Positions 58,118 through 64,000 of a DNA stretch of 64,000 nt are shown here, piece after piece (the first letter of the stretch is position 1; each line of letters starts with the position of its first letter). The translations under genes and the position numbers were made by a program. The stretch is taken from the NCBI GenBank assembly GCA_036250225.1, contig JAPZLL010000043.1:241913-305912 (forward strand). Direction: 5' to 3'. The DNA is from Cercophora sp. LCS_1 (lineage: Eukaryota > Ascomycota > Sordariomycetes > Sordariales > Lasiosphaeriaceae). The notes under the pieces are model-generated. The model had not been told where the DNA came from. It worked only from the letters and a program-made list of their open reading frames with translations, and ran no database searches.

Positions 58118-59827
58118 ATGGTCTCCAAGTTCGCTGCTCTTGCCGCCCTCATTGGCGGGGCTGCTGCCCAGCAGGTCGGCACTCAGACCGCTGAGACGCA
58201 TCCCAAGATGACCTGGTATGCGTCCCGAACTCGGTTGACATAACCCGCTTGTTGACATCCTCGAAGGCAAAAGTGCAGTGCTGGTGGATCTTGCACGACG
58301 GTCAACGGAGAGATCACCCTGGACTCCAACTGGAGGTGGGCTCACGAGGCCAAGGCCAACTCCTACGTGAACTGCTACAGGTCAGCCTTGGTCCCCTCGA
58401 AGTCTAGACGGCTAGATGTCTAACAACAACTCCAGCGGCAACTCGTGGAACGCCACCATCTGCAAGGACGGCAAGACGTGTGCGGCCAACTGCGCCATTG
58501 AAGGTGCTGACTACAAGGGCACCTACGGCGCCACGACCAGCGGAAATGCACTCACCCTCAACTTCATAACCAAGGGCGAATACTGTAGGAATCGCGCGCT
58601 CCGTGTTCGGCTTGGATGTGCTGACACGTTTTAATAGCCACCAACGTTGGCTCCCGCTTCTACTTGATGAATGGCGCCGACAAGTACCAAATGTTCAACC
58701 TCCTTGGCAACGAGTTTACGTTTGACGTTGACACTTCCAAGCTTGGGTGAGCGCACACCAGTCCACTCCACTCTGTCGCTTCTGTAGCCTAACACAAGCC
58801 CAGCTGTGGTCTCAACGGCGCCCTCTACTTTGTCTCGATGGACGAAGATGGTGGCAAGTCCAAGTATTCAGGCAACAAGGCCGGCGCCAAGTACGGCACC
58901 GGCTACTGCGACGCCCAGTGCCCGCGCGATCTCAAGTTCATCAACGGCGAGGCCAACAGCGCCGAATGGGTTGAATCCTCCAACGACCAAAACGCCGGCG
59001 TTGGCGGCTACGGCTCGTGCTGCTCCGAGATGGACATCTGGTAAGTCTTTCCCCTCACATTTCTCTCTCTTTCAACCGGCTAACCCACCGCTCTAGGGAG
59101 GCCAACTCCATCTCGACTGCCTACACCCCGCACCCCTGCACAACGGTCGGCCAACACCGCTGCTCCGGCGACAGCTGCGGCGGCACCTACTCCGGCGACC
59201 GATACGCCGGCACATGCGACCCGGACGGATGCGACTTCAACTCCTACCGCCAAGGTGATCGCGAGTTCTACGGCCCCGGCAAAGTCGTCGACACCAAGAA
59301 GAAGATGACGGTGGTGACGCAATTCCTCAAGGGTTCTGGCGGCACGCTGAGCGAGATCAAGCGCTTCTACGTGCAGGACGGCAAGGTCATCCCCAACTCC
59401 GAGTCCACGATCGAGGGCAACCCGGGCAACAGCCTGACGCCCGAGTTCTGCCGGGCCCAGAAGCAGGCCTTTGGCGACAGCGACATCCACGAGCAAAAGG
59501 GCGGCTTCCCGCAGATGAGCAAGGCCGTCGCCGGGCCCATGGTCCTCGTCATGTCGCTCTGGGATGACCACTACTCCAACATGCTGTGGCTCGACTCCAC
59601 CTTCCCTACCGACGCCGATCCGGAGACTCCCGGCAAGGGACGTGGAAGCTGTGATACCAGCTCGGGAGAGCCGAAGGATGTTGAGAGCAAGCAGGCGAGC
59701 GACAAGGTTGTTTTCTGTGAGTTTTTTTTTCCTCTCTATTCGTTCCCGATCATTCATTCGGTCGCTAACGATCAAAACAGCAAATATCAAGTTTGGACCT
59801 ATCGGCTCGACTTTCAAGCAGCCGTAA
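58118..59827 (+). CDS. Secreted GH7 cellobiohydrolase (no CBM)
   Basis: Processive reducing-end cellulase of the Cel7A type. Exons are 58118-58215, 58267-58380, 58436-58584, 58638-58746, 58804-59040, 59097-59716 and 59781-59827. The six introns are 51-64 nt and all phases agree, giving 457 residues. The signal peptide MVSKFAALAALIGGAAA is followed by QQVGTQTAETHP, the usual mature start. The catalytic triad E-x-D-x-x-E is Glu232, Asp234, Glu237 in CCSEMDIWEAN; the intron between exons 5 and 6 splits Trp236 of this motif. LWDDHYSNMLWLDS and abundant Cys (disulfide-rich) fit CBH rather than endoglucanase. It ends ...GSTFKQP with no linker or CBM1. It is convergent with the photoreceptor gene on the other strand. 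Confidence 0.95.
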
Positions 59828-61027
59828 TTTAAATTCTCCTTCCCGAAACCCCTTTCTTGTATATACAAAGCGTTATGGAAAGCGAAAAAACTGGCCGTCA
59901 GGGTAAGGTAGCTCAACATGGCAAAAAGTTCATGATCACGAAAATGGTGTGTAAAACCATCACATGCATATGCACTGTACTGCATGTACGCTGTCATCTT
60001 GGTGTCACGCAAAAGGTATGCAAACCCGAGACGCCTCGTGACCGTCGGAAAAAAAAATTGCCCAGAACTGTTTCTGTTCAGCTCGTGGCCACACACATGG
60101 ATCACGAGCCAGCGACACCAGATTGGCGGGAAAGCAACCTAGCAACGTGATAGGTCAGGGTGCAAGAAAACTTAGCCCAAAGATAACGGGGAGAGGAGAA
60201 GATCTCGATGGCGTGCGTGCGTTTGCATCCTGCACAAGCGTCTGGCCTGTGTGGTCTTGTTTTGCTCGCCCCTATCCCGAAATCTTGGCGCACCTTCCAG
60301 GCTTTTGCTGGCGCACACGCACCTGGCCGATTGCGCCGAGATTCTGAGAGGGTGGTGCAAAACTGGACAAATGGAATTGAAACGTAGGGCCAACCTTGGG
60401 GGATTTGCAGTCCAGGGACAGAAGCGGTCAAGATCCATGTTTTTCCGTGATCGCACTTTTGAGGAGCCGTGGCGTCGACTGGTTGCCCGAGGCAACATCA
60501 CTCGTTGTCTGATGGCTTCAAGCGTTGCACGAGCAAAGTGAAACCATATCTGCCTTTGGATGCATGGTATCTACCATAATCATGGGTCAAACAGCAACGA
60601 ATTTTCCTCCACGCTTCATGTTCCCCTCGAGTATCACTCCTGCTCACATGTGCGTTATCATTGCGGCTAAGTCCCAATGGCTAAATCGTCCTGAATCCCG
60701 TTATCGTAACCTCATGTATATCCCATTCTGTTCCCAAACCCAAGATAGCGACAAAGGAAAGTGCGCTCAAGTTTCTGCGTCAGTCTCGAATCCTGCTACC
60801 ACTTTCCGGACGCCGGTTGGCTGTATCAGTCTTGAATCGAGTAGTAATGGTAGTGACAGTTGCCGATGCAACAACAAAAAAATCCTGCGACAAGAAGAAA
60901 GGGGTATCATCCAATGCCTAGAAGCGAATTCTTCTCTTGTATCGCCCCGTAAAATCCAAGGGAAAGGAAAAGTCGCTCATGCAGACGTCAAACAAAGAGA
61001 TTGGGCAGGAAACACTCTCCTGCGGTG
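59828..61027. other. Convergent intergenic region, GH7 / VVD-like
   Basis: 1.2 kb between converging 3' ends, holding AT-rich putative 3' UTRs. No gene or RNA is supported. Confidence 0.55.
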
Positions 61028-61692
61028 TCACTGCGGCGAGTCCATGTCGTGCTGGAGGCCTACACCAAACATTCTCCCCTCAACTTCGATAGGGATGATG
61101 GTGACAAGATTGTGGAAAGCCTGCCCCGACTTCTTGTAGTTCAAGATGGTGACTTGAGTCTCAACTCGGCGGTCGACCGCCTTGCGCATCTTCCTGGCTG
61201 GCTCCTTGATCTCACTTCGAGAAGCTGATTTCGACCTCGACGCACCATCGGGGGTTTGGAGAAACCGACAGTTTTTCCCCATGACTTCGTCCAGACGGTA
61301 TCCTGTCATGTGGAGGAACGGCTCGTTTGCGTAGATGATCGGCTCATTCGGCTGCCCAAAGTCACACACGGTGATCGCACAAGACGTGTCGATAGGGCCG
61401 ATGTCGATTCTCGGGTTTGGGCGCATGTATATGCTTGTCTAGCGGGTCAAGTCAGGTTGACGGCTCCCCAAAAGGAAGCCTTCGTAGGAAGACGGAGTGC
61501 GGACCAGTATTGTCATAATGTTCACTCCTCTATGTGTCGTATAGAGGGTGGGATGGAAGAGTGCTTGTTGGGAATCAACGTAGCAGGCATGCTGAGTCCA
61601 GTGTAAGCAATCCGCGGAAATCGAGAGCACGCCGCTGAGGTTACCTCGTGGGCATACGCCTCCTCTTCCCAGGGATTCATCGAGGGCGACAT
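61028..61692 (-). CDS. VVD: VIVID/ENVOY-type LOV-domain blue-light photoreceptor
   Basis: A small flavin photoreceptor that damps White Collar signalling (photoadaptation). Exons are 61692-61645 (48 nt), 61591-61505 (87 nt) and 61438-61028 (introns 53 and 66 nt), giving 181 residues, close to Neurospora VVD (186). Exon 1 encodes MSPSMNPWEEEAYAHE, matching the conserved N-terminus. The LOV core runs from about residue 56. The photo-adduct Cys is 102 in GKNCRFLQTPDG, with the extra loop after it that accommodates FAD. A second conserved Cys is 70 (ITVCDF). The N-cap hinge reads THRGVNIMTIL where the Neurospora protein has a Gly-Gly-Tyr-Asp type hinge, so this region diverges. The second donor (GTCCGC) is weak. 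It sits tail-to-tail with GH7. Confidence 0.9.
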
Positions 61693-61955
61693 GGTGGTGC
61701 CGTGAGTCTCCGGCACGGAGACACTGAAGGGAAGGCGTGGGTCCTGGCTGGAAAGGCTCGCAGGCAAATTCCAAGTCTTGTTCCTTGCTCAGAAACGGGG
61801 ATGAGGCTCCAAGCTGGGACAGCGAGGCGGTTGTGTAACGGGGCCGTCAAACAACAAGATGCCCAATGGACTGGATTCCGGGCTGACGCCGTGGCATGAG
61901 GAGAGACAAGGGAGGAGAGGAGGGCCTAGACTTTCATGAGAGGAAGGTTGTCGAG

Positions 61956-61963
61956 ATATATAT
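61956..61963 (-). promoter_or_regulatory. TATA box of the VVD-like gene
   Basis: A TATATATA-type run lies about 264 nt upstream of the start codon, implying a leader of about 230 nt. Confidence 0.6.
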
Positions 61964-62043
61964 GAGAAGCGACGCTCGTCGAGGATGGAAAACCTGGAAA
62001 GTTTGTCTGACAGACACGCAGGTAGAAGCGGAATTCTGTGCTG

Positions 62044-62055
62044 GATCGAGATCGA
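62044..62055 (+). promoter_or_regulatory. Tandem GATCGA, candidate White Collar light-response element
   Basis: GATCGAGATCGA is two head-to-tail copies of the GATC-G core reported for White Collar complex binding in Neurospora. It lies about 80 bp upstream of the TATA box. Confidence 0.6.
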
Positions 62056-64000
62056 AGCACGGGCTGTCAGAGAAAGCACCTGCCGAAACTCCAAACAACA
62101 TCGCGGCAGCGCACAAAGAGAAGGACAGGGCGATAGATGAGACACGACACGCAGGGAACAGCACAGCGGAGGACATCGCCAGGGACAAGTGACGAATGAC
62201 GGCACAGGCAAGCGGGGTGCGGAGCGGTGGGCACCCTTCTGATCGGTGATTGCCTTGCGGCAGCTTGAGCGAGGAGAATGCGCGTTGGCGGATGGCTCGG
62301 CTGATTCCTGATGCGGGTGGTCAGAGGGTCCGATGTCTGGTCATGATCGCCGCATGCATGGCCGGTCGCTGTGATCGGAGAGATCTCAAAGGACGACCCA
62401 ACACCCCAAGCTGCGGACCATGAGTGATCCAACCCCCATTGGCGCCGGTCCAAAGCTACCCCCAATCCGGTTTGGTCAAAGAGGGTGGCGGCGGCTGGTC
62501 CGGAGCTTGTTCTGGTATGGAAACGTGTCAGTGCATCGCCGTGAGAGGACTGCGTGGAAGCGGTCGTGGGCTGCGCAAACCTCCGTGCCGTCCAGATCGT
62601 GACCGAGAAGCCATCGGAGGCACGATCGGGGCCCCTCGCGCCCTGACACTTTCCAACGTTCGGTAGCATCGGGCCCACCCAGCAGAGATCGAGCCCGCTA
62701 ATCCCTGCCAATGCAACCGTGCCCTCCCGTCCAGCATTCACCCAGGCCCGTTAGCCGCGTTCATCCACCACAGGAGCAGCGCTGGGAAGCCAATATGGAA
62801 GCGTTGGCGATGGCGGGACCCCCGCAACACCAGTTCCACGACTGGCCACTTGATGAGAGATTGGGCCGGGAGGTGTGACCCCCTCTTCCTGACGCCATTC
62901 CCACCCGGATCACCGCACAGCATGCGGCGCCCATTCACCATTCTGGAAGGGTCGATTTCAAGCCAGACGTACCACGGCACACAGGGCCCTCCCATGGCAG
63001 CCCAGCGTCACGATAATTGGACAGCCAGCAGCTTCGGTTGACTTGACAGCCGCCGGGCCGATGCCGCTGGGCGTGCCGGTTGGGCGGAGGAGCAGAGAGA
63101 CGAATGGCGTCGTGTCGGAGGAAAGACTCCGAATCGAGGAGAATGCAATTCGGGTCAAGGAAGAAGCACCGAGGGTCTGACAGATGTCTCAGGCGTGCTC
63201 CCGCGACATTCCCATCTTCCGTCGACTCGGATCCCAGCTGCTTAGGACGCCGGGATCACAGCTGAACAGAGCTACCACAACGCTGTTCGTCTGGACGATG
63301 TCGTTAGAGCAGGACGAGTTGCTCTTGCATTTCATGTGACTGAGGCTGAGAGGCTCAGGGTGAAGGTGCCAAGAGAGGTTGCACATCGGGCAATTGTTGC
63401 AGCTGGGGATTCGCTCGGTTCGGTTCGGTTAAGCAACCGAGCCGACCTGGCGAGTGCGCCCCACTGCTGCTCACAGAAAACCCAGTTGAGTTGCTGACTC
63501 TATATGAGCCACCAGGGCATCACGACGTCTTTATTCTCTCTGAACGAGGCATACAAACAATCAAGGGGCCTCATACTATAATAAGAGACTCGAAATACCG
63601 TTTTGAAGCCTCTTGAGTCCGGTAAGGTACTTGTTCGCAGAAGAACATTGGCCCCATAAATTCGTGGACCGGGTTTTTGTTCCTGCGTCGCCCACGCCCT
63701 AACCTAACGTGGTAAAGGGCCTGGAGCGCGCGCCGACTGCCTGACGCGCCTTCTGATTGCTTCCAACGCATCCAACACGCAGAACTTCGAACAGTGAGCA
63801 CAGTGGCTGATCGGCAATTCCCCGAGCTGGCACAACAATCTCCCCGCATCTGAACCAGGCATTCTTCGTCGATGCGCGGAAGCTGACAGCACTGGGAAGA
63901 CATTACAGGAAAACATCATGTTTTGCCGTCCCGGGTGCCAATTCTGGCTAGCCTCGAACCGTTCTTTTCGGCACCCTCCAGAGGTGCCCAGCAAGCATCT

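Larger units (their letters stand above)
61693..64000. promoter_or_regulatory. VVD-like upstream region and window end
   Basis: 2.3 kb with no supportable gene. The proximal 1 kb holds a TATA box, a tandem GATCGA and further GATCG pentamers (62241, 62345, 62373, 62595, 62624, 62687). From 62.8 to 64.0 kb I see no gene; frames of up to 110 codons lack any motif. Confidence 0.55.

Noticed and set aside
62067..62741. 224-codon minus-strand frame upstream of the VVD-like gene
   Set aside because: Runs through the promoter region with the GATCG cluster and has no domain features.

Overview
The window comes from a filamentous ascomycete, most likely a Sordariomycete. The evidence is GC-rich DNA, short 46-70 nt GT-AG introns, a VIVID/ENVOY-type LOV photoreceptor, a CBM1-bearing GH74 xyloglucanase, a GH7 cellobiohydrolase, and a gene complement of an ordinary fungal chromosome arm. 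I rebuilt gene models by joining reading frames at splice sites with phase checks. Eighteen protein-coding genes or relics and one tRNA can be supported. Species-level assignment is not possible from the sequence alone.

Layout. 0-9 kb: a plant cell-wall block of a LacZ-type GH2 beta-galactosidase (minus strand, cut by the left edge), a secreted GH74 endo-xyloglucanase with a CBM1 (plus), and a secreted GH43 glycosidase (minus). 9-15.5 kb: housekeeping genes, namely an Mdm1-like PXA/RGS/PX/Nexin-C sorting nexin and a two-RRM SR-type splicing factor whose seven exons include a 6-nt microexon. 15.5-29.2 kb is gene-poor: one DUF1752-type regulator (minus) lies between a 4.8-kb and a 7.1-kb stretch in which I can support no coding gene. 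29-37 kb: a TLC-domain polytopic membrane protein (minus), a DHA2-type MFS transporter (plus), and an RWD/CHY-zinc-finger protein (minus). 37-46 kb: an Lsb5-like VHS/GAT adaptor (minus), a fungal orphan protein with a tandem repeat carrying three VKQE motifs (plus), and the pre-60S ribosome factor Rei1 (minus). 46.7-51 kb: an AZUL-HECT ubiquitin ligase and tRNA-Gly(GCC). 51-54 kb: a lower-GC, degenerate stretch with an RTA1-family pseudogene. 54-64 kb: a zincless Fpg-type DNA glycosylase (plus), a small cupin (minus), a GH7 cellobiohydrolase (plus) and, convergent to it, a VIVID/ENVOY photoreceptor (minus) with a TATA box and a tandem GATCGA light-response element upstream.

How the parts may work together. 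GH74, GH43 and possibly GH2 would act on hemicellulose, and GH7 on cellulose. The VVD/ENVOY-type protein beside GH7 is of biological interest because the ENVOY family is known to tune cellulase expression by light in Trichoderma. I saw no CRISPR array, intact transposon, rRNA or virus-like element. The most notable structural observations are the 6-nt microexon, the SUMO-motif tandem repeat, the DWCEPEP duplication in the GH74 linker, the GATCGA/TATA architecture of the photoreceptor promoter, and the eroded RTA1 gene next to the tRNA.
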